The notes below the pieces were generated by a model. It made no database searches. It was not told where the DNA came from and saw only the letters and a program-made list of their open reading frames with translations. The position numbers were made by a program, and so were the translations under genes. From CAYOEZ01 sp964402955 (lineage in GTDB: Bacteria > Chloroflexota > DTOL01 > DAOUCN01), in contig CAYOEZ010000250.1 in NCBI GenBank assembly GCA_964402955.1, positions 1 to 6,505 on the forward strand: a stretch of DNA of 6,505 nt, read 5' to 3'. This document shows, in pieces, positions 1-6,290 of the stretch. Every line of letters starts with the position of its first letter. Position 1 is the first letter of the stretch.

Positions 1-73
1 CCGGACAGGGCTCGGGCTTTCGTGGGCGGAGTGCTCGAGGCGCTACTGCATCTGCGCGTTTTCCCCTGGCACC
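1..73. other. Window edge upstream of the FAD subunit; no identifiable gene
   Basis: No convincing protein can be read here. The frame that reaches TAA at 81-83 gives an Arg/Ser/Ala-rich tail that could be the C-terminus of an upstream operon member. The other two plus frames stay open into the FAD gene (stops at 128-130 and 238-240) and would need implausibly long overlaps. The segment is too short to choose between the end of a gene and a leader. Confidence 0.3.
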
Positions 74-80
74 AAGGAGG
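74..80 (+). promoter_or_regulatory. Strong Shine-Dalgarno fixing a GTG start
   Basis: AAGGAGG at 74-80 lies 9 nt before the GTG at 90. The ATG at 83-85 is too close to this site (2 nt) and opens only a 15-codon frame. An in-frame TGA at 84-86 rules out any earlier start for the FAD subunit. GTG at 90 is therefore the start. Confidence 0.85.
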
Positions 81-89
81 TAATGACTC

Positions 90-932
90 GTGCACGATTT
101 CGATCTTCTTACGCCTCGTTCGACGGCTGAGCTGGCGCAGATGCTGGCCGATAGCCGGGTGTGCATACTGGCCGGCGGCACTGATCTTCTTCTCTTCATG
201 GAGATGGGAAAGCTGCAGCCTCAGACTGTCATTGACATAAGCCGGCTGACTGAGTTACACTACCTGCGCGCCGATGCAAAGAGCATGCACATTGGGCCGC
301 TGCTGACACATAGCGAACTCATAGCGTCGCCTGTGCTCAAGGAATGGGCGCCCATCCTGCCCATGGCCGCGGCCACCATCGGCGCCGTACAGATTCGCAA
401 TCGCGGCACGATCGGCGGCAACGTGGGCACCGCGTCGCCGGCGGGCGATACGCTTCCGGCCTTGATGGCGTTGGGCGCAGGCGTGACCCTGCGCAGCGTG
501 CGCGGTGAGCGGCGCTTCAGGCTTGAAGATTTCCTGCTCGGGCCGGGCAAGACAGCGCTAGCCGCAGACGAGTACATTGCCGAGATAGATTTTCCCACGC
601 CTGTGTTTGGCGCGCGCGGCGTCTATGACAAGGTGGGGCGGCGAAAGGCGCAGGCGATAACGCTCGTCAGTGTAGGGGTGCAGATCACGCCTGACTCTGG
701 TAAGGTGGCTGAGGCTCGCGTCTGTCTGGGCGCGGTTGCGCCTACTGTGATTCACGCCACGGCGGCTGAGGATGCGCTGTGCGGGCAGCGTCTGACCACT
801 GAACTCTGCCAGCAGGCAGCGCAGATCGCGGCCAATGAGGCTCGTCCGATCAGCGATATTCGTGCGTCCGCTGATTACCGGCGCAAGCTGGCGCGAACGT
901 GGGTGCAGAGAGCGCTGGAAGCGTGCATGTAA
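90..932 (+). CDS. FAD-binding (medium) subunit of a molybdenum hydroxylase, CoxM/XdhB type
   Basis: This is the flavin subunit of a xanthine dehydrogenase-family enzyme. It accepts electrons from the [2Fe-2S] subunit and passes them to an external acceptor, and it acts in the cytoplasm. The 280-residue length is normal for a stand-alone subunit. Visible marks are AGGTDLL (28-34), the N-terminal FAD pyrophosphate loop; RNRGTIGGN (103-111) followed by ASPAGD (115-120), the second FAD-binding motif; and GRRKAQAI (183-190). The C-terminal CO dehydrogenase flavoprotein domain ends with the usual D-x-R-x-S-x-x-Y-R-R pattern (256-265). No cysteine cluster is inserted, unlike the 4-hydroxybenzoyl-CoA reductase beta subunit. 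It is the first recognisable gene of the cluster, with the iron-sulfur and molybdopterin subunits downstream on the same strand. Family assignment is firm; the electron acceptor (NAD, quinone or other) cannot be read from sequence. Confidence 0.93.
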   Translation: MHDFDLLTPRSTAELAQMLADSRVCILAGGTDLLLFMEMGKLQPQTVIDISRLTELHYLRADAKSMHIGPLLTHSELIASPVLKEWAPILPMAAATIGAVQIRNRGTIGGNVGTASPAGDTLPALMALGAGVTLRSVRGERRFRLEDFLLGPGKTALAADEYIAEIDFPTPVFGARGVYDKVGRRKAQAITLVSVGVQITPDSGKVAEARVCLGAVAPTVIHATAAEDALCGQRLTTELCQQAAQIAANEARPISDIRASADYRRKLARTWVQRALEACM

Positions 933-943
933 GCTGTCCGTAG

Positions 944-976
944 AAACCACCGAGGTCTGCCAGACCTCGGTGGTTT
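944..976. repeat. Perfect 15-bp inverted repeat with 3-nt loop between FAD and Fe-S genes
   Basis: Arms AAACCACCGAGGTCT (944-958) and AGACCTCGGTGGTTT (962-976) are exact reverse complements around a GCC loop. The element starts 11 nt after the FAD-subunit stop and ends 5 nt before the AAGGAAG ribosome binding site of the next gene. No T-tract follows (AGAATAAGG), so it is a poor Rho-independent terminator. It could be a copy of a dispersed palindromic (REP-like) repeat, or an mRNA-stability or processing hairpin that sets the subunit ratio. Only one copy is visible in this window, so the repeat-family idea is inference. Confidence 0.85.
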
Positions 977-990
977 AGAATAAGGAAGCG

Positions 991-1479
991 ATGAGCAAAC
1001 ATACGATAACGTTGACGATCAACGGCGAGCCGCGCACGGCGACGACCAAAGCCAACCGCACCCTCTTGCAGCTTCTGCGCGAGGATATGGGGCTGACGGG
1101 GACGAAGGACGGCTGCGCGGAGGGCGAGTGCGGCGCGTGTACCGTGATCATGGATGGTAAGCCGGTCAACGCCTGCCTGGTCCTGGCCGCGCAGGCCGAC
1201 GGGCGCTCGATCGTGACGATCGAGGGCCTGGGCACGCGCGAGCAGCCACACCTGCTGCAACAAGCGTTTGTCGAAGAGGGCGCGGTGCAGTGTGGCTACT
1301 GCATCCCCGGCATGATCATGTCGGCGTATGCGTTATTGCAGGAGAATCCTGGGCCAACGGAGGAGGACATCCGGCGGGCCATTGCCGGAAACCTCTGCCG
1401 TTGCACCGGCTATAGCAAGGTCGTGACGGCAGTGCAGAAGGCGGCAGAGGAGCGGCAGGGGCAGCCCAAGCAACTATGA
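991..1479 (+). CDS. [2Fe-2S] small subunit of a molybdenum hydroxylase, CoxS/XdhC-like fold
   Basis: This 162-residue protein carries the two [2Fe-2S] clusters that relay electrons from the Mo cofactor to FAD. The N-terminal plant-ferredoxin-like domain has Cys42, Cys47, Cys50 and Cys62 (the C-x4-C-x2-C...C pattern within GCAEGECGACT). The C-terminal four-helix domain has CGYC (Cys101, Cys104) and NLCRCTGY (Cys136, Cys138), which bind the Mo-proximal cluster. All eight ligands are present and the length is typical, so the subunit looks intact. The ATG at 991 is preceded by AAGGAAG (982-988), close to the start but usable. The stop codon TGA (1477-1479) overlaps the ATG of the downstream glycosylase-like gene, which implies translational coupling. 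Family assignment is essentially certain; substrate specificity is not encoded in this subunit. Confidence 0.97.
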   Translation: MSKHTITLTINGEPRTATTKANRTLLQLLREDMGLTGTKDGCAEGECGACTVIMDGKPVNACLVLAAQADGRSIVTIEGLGTREQPHLLQQAFVEEGAVQCGYCIPGMIMSAYALLQENPGPTEEDIRRAIAGNLCRCTGYSKVVTAVQKAAEERQGQPKQL

Positions 1480-2462
1480 CGATGACGAAGATCCTGCCTC
1501 GCTCGACGGACATCGAGCTTGTTCCAACCGCCCCGTTCGACTTCGACGCGACGGTGCATAAGCCGGATCACTTTCCGTCGTCCGATATACGATGGGAGCC
1601 GGGACGACGCTGGCAGACGATGTTGTGGCGCGGCGAGACGCTGGGGCTGATCCTGGAGAACGCAGGCCATGTCGACCAGCCGCGTGTGCGCCTGCACGTT
1701 TTCAGCGAGAAGCCGTTGCCGGCTGAGTTTGTGCAGAGCGTCGGGCAGGAAATCGAGCACCGCTTCAATCTACGGATTGATCTGCAAGAGTTCTACGACG
1801 CCTTTCGTGATGATGCGGTGCTGGGTCCGGTCATGCAGCGTTGGCGCGGGTTGCGTCCCATGCACGCGGGCAACCTGTACGAGTACCTGATCATCGCCAT
1901 TGTCCTGCAGAACGCCACGGTCCGCCGCAGTGTGAGCATGATGCAGACGCTTTTTGAGCACTATGGCGGGGTGTTGCACTATGATGGTCAGGATTTGTTC
2001 TGTTTCTGGAAGCCGGAGGTATTGGCTGCGGCCAGCGAAGTCGATCTGCGTACGCTGAAGGTCGGCTACCGCGCCAAGTCGCTGCTACGGGTATCGCAGC
2101 CGTTTGTGGATGGGCAGATCGACGAGATGGCGCTGCGCGCGGCGACAGTCGAGGAGCAGAAGCAGACGCTGTTGGCGCTCTATGGCATCGGCCCGGCGTC
2201 GGTCGGCTACATCGTGAACGATGTTTTCCATCGCTGGGATTTCTACGAGCACGTTTCGCCGTGGGAGCAGAAGATATTCACCAAGCTGTTCTTTGACAGG
2301 GACTACCACGACTCGGTTGTGCCTGTTGCCGACATGCTCGACTACTTCGGCAAGCGCTTTGGTCGATGGCAGGCGCTGGCCATCCACTACATCTGGGAAG
2401 ACTTGTGGTGGAAGCGGCGCAATGAGCATATCCCGTGGCTGGAAGAGCTGATTAGGTTGTGA
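1476..2462 (+). CDS. HhH-GPD superfamily DNA glycosylase-like protein (AlkA/OGG-like)
   Basis: A 328-residue protein resembling monofunctional base-excision glycosylases. Residues about 40-105 look like the AlkA/OGG N-terminal TBP-like domain. GLRP (125-128) and the following helix ending in Gln145-Asn146 match the 'GLR...ai..QQ' segment of AlkA-type enzymes. LLALYGIGPASVGYI (232-246) is the helix-hairpin-helix, and FGRWQALAIHYIWEDLWW (295-312) matches AlkA's W-R-x-Y-A-x-x-H-I-W closing helix. There is no bifunctional-type lysine beside the hairpin (Ala241 lies there) and no [4Fe-4S] cluster, since Cys176 is the only cysteine. At the catalytic Asp position (P-x-D in AlkA and OGG1) it has P-W-Glu264. 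The start ATG overlaps the S-subunit stop; a second ATG at 1482 is possible. A repair gene inside a hydroxylase operon is unusual. Expected role: excision of damaged, perhaps alkylated or deaminated, bases. Substrate unknown, and activity uncertain because of the Glu. Confidence 0.75.
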   Translation: MTMTKILPRSTDIELVPTAPFDFDATVHKPDHFPSSDIRWEPGRRWQTMLWRGETLGLILENAGHVDQPRVRLHVFSEKPLPAEFVQSVGQEIEHRFNLRIDLQEFYDAFRDDAVLGPVMQRWRGLRPMHAGNLYEYLIIAIVLQNATVRRSVSMMQTLFEHYGGVLHYDGQDLFCFWKPEVLAAASEVDLRTLKVGYRAKSLLRVSQPFVDGQIDEMALRAATVEEQKQTLLALYGIGPASVGYIVNDVFHRWDFYEHVSPWEQKIFTKLFFDRDYHDSVVPVADMLDYFGKRFGRWQALAIHYIWEDLWWKRRNEHIPWLEELIRL

Positions 2463-2523
2463 CGGGGTGATGGGGAGACGGGGTGACGCGGGGACGCGGA
2501 GACGGGGGAACGGGGGAACGCGG
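2463..2523 (+). repeat. G-rich low-complexity spacer with imperfect 8-9 nt repeats
   Basis: This gap between the glycosylase stop and the large subunit is made of variants of 'gacggggtga' and 'cgggggaa'. CGGGGGAA occurs twice in tandem (2503-2518). The 15-mer ggggagacggggtga (2472-2486) recurs at the end of the transporter gene (6186-6200). Repeated runs of four to five G on the coding strand could form G-quadruplexes in the mRNA or non-template strand. The tract is in frame with the large subunit and has a GTG at 2483, so gene callers may wrongly absorb it. Its complement encodes repetitive Pro-Ser-Pro-Arg peptides, a usual sign of spurious frames over such repeats. Confidence 0.75.
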
Positions 2524-2527
2524 AGAG
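2522..2527 (+). promoter_or_regulatory. Ribosome binding site deciding the large-subunit start
   Basis: GGAGAG at 2522-2527 directly abuts the ATG at 2528 but leaves 8 nt from GGAG to the ATG at 2534, which is normal spacing. The 2534 start also begins the protein at MSGSLIG..., close to where family members start. The GTG at 2483 would add 17 repeat-encoded residues. Confidence 0.65.
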
Positions 2528-2533
2528 ATGGTC

Positions 2534-4840
2534 ATGTCGGGTTCGCTGATCGGCGCCGGGGTGGCGCGCATCGATGCCTGGGACAAGGTGCTGGGGACGG
2601 CAAAGTTCCCGGCGGACTTGCATAAAGAGGGAGCGCTGCACGGCGCAGTCGTGTTCAGCGAGCGTGCACACGCGTGCCTCGTGCGGATCGACACCGCGGC
2701 CGCGCGGGCCTATCCAGGCGTGGTAGCCGTCTTCACCCATGCCGATGTCCCCTGCAATGAATTCGGCGTCAACATCAACGACCAGCGTGTACTGGCGCAA
2801 GACAAAGTGCGCTCCATGAGCGATGCTGTCGCCGTCATCTATGCCGAGAGCGAGCACGCTGCCCGGGCAGCGCGCTCTCTCGTTGCGGTGACGTACGAGG
2901 ACATGGCCGGCGTCTTTGATCCGCGCGACGGCATGTTGCCCGGCGCTCCGTTGGTTCACGAGCAGCGCGGCTCCAACATCTATCGCCAGATCAAGGTGCG
3001 CAAAGGCGATGTCGCTGCGGCCTTTGCCCGGTCGGATGTTATCATCGAGGGCGCCTACACAACGCCTTTCGAGGAGCATGCCTACCTGCAGCCGGAGGCC
3101 GGGCTGGCCTACCTCGATGACGATGGGCGGATCGTTGTGCACGTTGCGGCGCAGTGGCCGCATGATGATCTGTATCAGATTGCCCACGCTCTGCGCATCG
3201 CACAGGATCGCGTGAAAGAGATCGTGGGGGCGATCGGCGGCGCCTTTGGCGGGCGGGAAGACATTACAATCCAGATTCTGCTGGCGATGGGCGCCTATTT
3301 GCTCAAGCGGCCAGTCAGGATTGTCTACTCGCGCGAGGATTCCATACGCGGCCACGGTAAGCGCCATCCCTTCTACATGACCTATCGCACCGGCGCAACG
3401 AAAGACGGTCTGCTGCTGGCTCAGGAGATCGAGCTGATTGCTGACTGTGGCGCCTACGCGTCGAGCAGCGGGCCGGTGTTGGCCAACGCCGTGTCGTTTG
3501 CGCCGGGGCCGTACAATGTGCCCAACGTCAAGATAGATGGCTACAGCGTCTACACCAACAACCCCATGACGATGGCCTTCCGTGGTTTCGGCGCCAACCA
3601 GCCTGCCATTGCCTACGAGTTGCAGATGGAGAAGCTGGCTGATGCGCTCAACATGGATCCGGTTGAGCTGCGCATGAAGAACGTGCTGCGCAATGGCTCA
3701 GTGGGGCCGCTGGGTGGCGTCATCCCTGCCGGCGTGGGCATGGAGGAAACTCTGCAGAAGGCGGCGCTGTCGGCCGGCTGGCGGCAGGTCGGCCCCTCAC
3801 GCTGGACAGCGCCCCGGCTGCCTGCGGCCTCTGCGCCCTACAAACGGCGCGGCCTTGGCGTGGCCTGCGGCTGGAAGAACGTCGGCTACAGCTTCGGCTT
3901 TGACGACAAGTCGACCTGCCGCGTGGAGTTGGGCCTCTCACAGGTCGCGTCCACCCAACATGACACAGTGATCATTGCATCCGCCGCCGTCAAGATCGGC
4001 GTGGCGGAGTGCGGGCAGGGGACGACGACGGGCCTGGCGCAGATCGCCGCCGAAACGCTGGGCATACCGTTGCAGCGCGTGCAGGTCATCGTCAGCGATA
4101 CCGATATTGCCCCTGATGCGGGCAGCTCATCGGCATCGCGCCAGCTCTACATGTCCGGTAATGCCACGCGCCAGGCCTGTCTGAAAGCGTTGGATGCGCT
4201 CAACGCCGCGCTGTCCGGGAGCGAGCGCGTTCCGGACACCATCACGGCTGAGGCAACCTTCCACGGGCGCGACCTGCGCCCGACGACGCCGTTTGATCCC
4301 GAAACGGGCCTGTGCGAGCCGCACATCAGCCTGGGCTGGGTGACAAACATCGCCGAGATCGAGGTTGACATCGAGACAGGCGAGGTGGAGTTGCTGCGAG
4401 TCTGGGCGGCGCAGGACGTGGGCAAGGCGATCAATCGCCAGCTTATCGAACAGCAGATCGACGGCGGCATCGTCATGGGGCAGGGCTACGGGCTGATCGA
4501 AGACTTTGCCGTCGACAAAGGACGCATCCTGACGCGCAACTTCACAGAGTATCTGATCCCCACGGCGCTCGACGCTCCGCGCGATATACGCCACATTATT
4601 GTCGAGGAGCCAGACCCCAGCGGGCCATTCGGCGCTAAGGGTGTGGGTGAGCAGACGACGATCGCTGTGCCGCCGGCCATCCTGACTGCGATTCATCAGG
4701 CCACGGGCGCGTGGGTGAACAGCGTGCCGGCAACGGCAGAGCGCGTCCTGGCGGTGTTGGAGCAGGCCAGAGTTCAGCAGACAGAGACGAGAAGAGAGCG
4801 GGTGGCTGTTCCCGCAAAAGGGAGAGCACAACCTGACTAG
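2534..4840 (+). CDS. Molybdopterin (large, catalytic) subunit of a xanthine dehydrogenase-family enzyme
   Basis: A 768-residue catalytic subunit that binds the molybdenum cofactor and hydroxylates its substrate with water-derived oxygen. The N-terminal aldehyde oxidase/xanthine dehydrogenase a/b hammerhead domain (about 1-125) is followed by the two Mo-cofactor domains. Motifs in order: EEHAYLQPEAGLA (180-192); GGAFGGRED (235-243); AFRGFG (348-353), matching the XDH segment with the substrate-orienting Arg; ECGQGTTTG (492-500); SDTDIAPDAGSSSASRQ (521-537); DGGIVMGQGYG (643-653); and GAKGVGEQTT (700-709), in which Glu706 is the expected catalytic base. AFRGFG stands where form I CO dehydrogenase has the AYRCSFR active-site loop, so this is not a form I CO dehydrogenase. 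Candidate substrates include purines, N-heterocycles and aldehydes; none can be chosen. The C-terminal tail after about residue 745 is charged and probably disordered. No Mo-cofactor maturation gene (XdhC, CoxD or CoxF type) is in the window. Confidence 0.95.
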   Translation: MSGSLIGAGVARIDAWDKVLGTAKFPADLHKEGALHGAVVFSERAHACLVRIDTAAARAYPGVVAVFTHADVPCNEFGVNINDQRVLAQDKVRSMSDAVAVIYAESEHAARAARSLVAVTYEDMAGVFDPRDGMLPGAPLVHEQRGSNIYRQIKVRKGDVAAAFARSDVIIEGAYTTPFEEHAYLQPEAGLAYLDDDGRIVVHVAAQWPHDDLYQIAHALRIAQDRVKEIVGAIGGAFGGREDITIQILLAMGAYLLKRPVRIVYSREDSIRGHGKRHPFYMTYRTGATKDGLLLAQEIELIADCGAYASSSGPVLANAVSFAPGPYNVPNVKIDGYSVYTNNPMTMAFRGFGANQPAIAYELQMEKLADALNMDPVELRMKNVLRNGSVGPLGGVIPAGVGMEETLQKAALSAGWRQVGPSRWTAPRLPAASAPYKRRGLGVACGWKNVGYSFGFDDKSTCRVELGLSQVASTQHDTVIIASAAVKIGVAECGQGTTTGLAQIAAETLGIPLQRVQVIVSDTDIAPDAGSSSASRQLYMSGNATRQACLKALDALNAALSGSERVPDTITAEATFHGRDLRPTTPFDPETGLCEPHISLGWVTNIAEIEVDIETGEVELLRVWAAQDVGKAINRQLIEQQIDGGIVMGQGYGLIEDFAVDKGRILTRNFTEYLIPTALDAPRDIRHIIVEEPDPSGPFGAKGVGEQTTIAVPPAILTAIHQATGAWVNSVPATAERVLAVLEQARVQQTETRRERVAVPAKGRAQPD

Positions 4841-4928
4841 ACGTCTGAGGAACGGGCTATCCAACATAACGGGAGCACTGCATGAGGGCGCCAGCCGGCA
4901 AGCGGCGCAGGCGCGCAGCCTGTGGCGC
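4841..4928 (+). promoter_or_regulatory. Spacer before the transporter with a misplaced ribosome binding site
   Basis: The clearest Shine-Dalgarno here is GGGAG at 4871-4875. It is correctly spaced (6 nt) for an ATG at 4882 that is out of frame with the transporter and opens only 25 codons (to TAG 4957-4959). In the transporter's own frame the region is open and reads like protein (EGASRQAAQARSLWR just before the annotated Met), but it has no ATG, GTG or TTG. Nothing else is seen in this gap. Confidence 0.4.
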
Positions 4929-6200
4929 ATGGTCGCCAGCACGCCCGCCAGTACCTTAGAAAGCAACATTCGCATCCTCTGCATCGAGGTCGCTCCTGCG
5001 GCCGTCTTGAACGCGGCGGCGGCGTTCAACGCCGCTTTTGCCTTGCGTCTGGGCGCGACCAACGAGGACATCGGTCTGCTGAGCTCCATTCCGTCCTTGC
5101 TGGCCGTGCTTGTGCTGATACCGTTCGGGCAGTACATCGGCCGGCGCACACAGCGCATGCCCCTATTGGTGAACAGCCTCTTTGTCTGTCGCCTGACCTA
5201 CCTCTTGATCGCGTTGGTTCCCCTGTTGGCCGGGTTTCCGCAGGGGACGATCGTGGTGGCTCTACTGATTGCTGCGACGCCTCCCAACCAGTTCTTTGGC
5301 CTGGGCTGGAACTCGATGCTGGCGGACGTTGTCCCTGAAGTCAGGCGAGCGCGTGTTTTCGCTATTCGCAATATCGTGAACGCGGTCGTGGTCACCAGTG
5401 GCATTTACATCTTTGGCCTGTGGCTCGACCGTGTGCATTTTCCGGTCAACTACCAGGCAATGTATCTGCTAGGTTTTGTTTCGGCGCTTCTGAGCACCTA
5501 CTGGGTCACCAAAATGCGGGTGCCCGATTCGTTCGTGCCGCCGCCCCAGCCGCGCCAGCCTGTGCACGTGCGGGCGTTGCTGCAGATGGCGCGCGAGACG
5601 TTGGGCGAGCACCACGACTTTGTGCGTATGACGTTTAACACCATCCTGCACGGTACCGGGCTGTGGATGATCGGTCCGCTGTACATTCTCTTCTATGTGC
5701 GCCAGTTGGGCGCCACAGACGGCTGGATTGGCCTGAATGGAACGCTGGGCAACCTGACCCCCATCTTCGGCTACTTTTTGTGGCAGCGGGGCGTGCGCAA
5801 GTGGGGCGAGAACAAGATTCTCAAGTGGTCTATCGTCCTGAATGGCGTGTATCCCATTATCGTCGGTCTGACGCCGCATCTGGCGATCATCCCCATCCTG
5901 ACAGGGATACAGGGGTTTCTGATCGGCCCGGCCGTCAACCTGACCCATTTCCCGATGCTGCTCAAAGTGTGCCCCGACGAGCGCCGCCCTCAATACATGG
6001 CCATCTACTCGACGGTCGTGAACATCGCTGCCTTCATTATGCCGTTGGTGGGCGTGTATCTGGCGGGCATCTTCGGCTTTGGGCCTGTCATCGTCGCTGG
6101 CGGCGTGATGTCGATGCTCGGCTCGAGCTCGTTCATCTGGAACCACCTGCGCACGCCGGACAGCCTGGCGGCGCGCAGGGCAGAGGGGGAGACGGGGTGA
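4929..6200 (+). CDS. Major facilitator superfamily-type transporter, 12 predicted TM helices
   Basis: A 423-residue integral membrane protein with about twelve hydrophobic segments: roughly 18-40, 50-70, 82-101, 107-125, 149-168, 175-193, 233-255, 266-284, 299-316, 318-336, 359-379 and 383-402. A long polar loop (194-232) lies between helices 6 and 7, the usual 6+6 MFS layout. The loop after helix 2 has GQYIGRRTQR (67-76), an MFS motif A-like arginine cluster with the usual Asp missing. Pores and substrates cannot be assigned. Its place behind a hydroxylase suggests import of the substrate or export of the product, but that is inference. The start at 4929 is the first ATG in frame yet lacks a ribosome binding site, and the true N-terminus may lie upstream. 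The last residues (AEGETG) and the stop codon are encoded by the start of a G-rich repeat, so the C-terminus may have been remodelled by it. Confidence 0.85.
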   Translation: MVASTPASTLESNIRILCIEVAPAAVLNAAAAFNAAFALRLGATNEDIGLLSSIPSLLAVLVLIPFGQYIGRRTQRMPLLVNSLFVCRLTYLLIALVPLLAGFPQGTIVVALLIAATPPNQFFGLGWNSMLADVVPEVRRARVFAIRNIVNAVVVTSGIYIFGLWLDRVHFPVNYQAMYLLGFVSALLSTYWVTKMRVPDSFVPPPQPRQPVHVRALLQMARETLGEHHDFVRMTFNTILHGTGLWMIGPLYILFYVRQLGATDGWIGLNGTLGNLTPIFGYFLWQRGVRKWGENKILKWSIVLNGVYPIIVGLTPHLAIIPILTGIQGFLIGPAVNLTHFPMLLKVCPDERRPQYMAIYSTVVNIAAFIMPLVGVYLAGIFGFGPVIVAGGVMSMLGSSSFIWNHLRTPDSLAARRAEGETG

Positions 6201-6290
6201 GGGAGAGAGGGAGATGGGAGCCGGGGGGGTGGGGAAGCGCGAGGGACGGGGGGTGGGGGGGGGGGGGGGGTGCGGGGTGGGGGGGCGGGT
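6183..6290 (+). repeat. G-rich low-complexity tract with a 16-nt poly-G run
   Basis: The tract begins inside the end of the transporter gene with a copy of the 15-mer found at 2472-2486. It continues as purine-rich 'gggagagaggga' sequence and then as almost pure G, including G16 at 6255-6270 interrupted by occasional T, C or A. The first part (to about 6220) resembles the spacer at 2463-2523 and is believable as a genomic repeat. The second part looks more like a sequencing or assembly problem, or an extreme quadruplex-forming tract. Confidence 0.7.

Noticed and set aside
22..240. Plus-strand open frame overlapping the start of the FAD subunit
   Set aside because: It would overlap the FAD gene by about 150 nt out of frame, has no ribosome binding site, and becomes Trp/Cys/Arg-rich as shadow frames do.
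944..976. Hairpin as a Rho-independent terminator
   Set aside because: No T-tract follows, and the next cistron of the same enzyme starts 14 nt later, so strong termination here would be self-defeating.
1476..2462. Endonuclease III / MutY type glycosylase
   Set aside because: There is no C-terminal four-cysteine [4Fe-4S] motif; the protein has a single cysteine.
2387..3367. Long minus-strand open frame with Ser-Pro-Arg-His-Pro-Val-like repeats
   Set aside because: It lies opposite the well-supported large subunit, and its repetitive part is the complement of the G-rich spacer at 2463-2523. It has no family features.
2534..4840. Form I (aerobic) CO dehydrogenase large subunit, CoxL
   Set aside because: The diagnostic AYRCSFR active-site loop is absent; AFRGFG of the wider xanthine dehydrogenase family is in its place.
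5007..5029. Inverted repeat TTGAACGC ... GCGTTCAA
   Set aside because: It lies inside the first transmembrane segment of the transporter, and the symmetry follows from codons for Leu-Asn-Ala and Ala-Phe-Asn around an Ala run. It is too short to set apart from coding constraint.
4127..5158. Minus-strand open frame of about 340 codons
   Set aside because: It covers the conserved C-terminal half of the large subunit on the opposite strand and shows no recognisable motif. High G+C gives long antisense open frames by chance.
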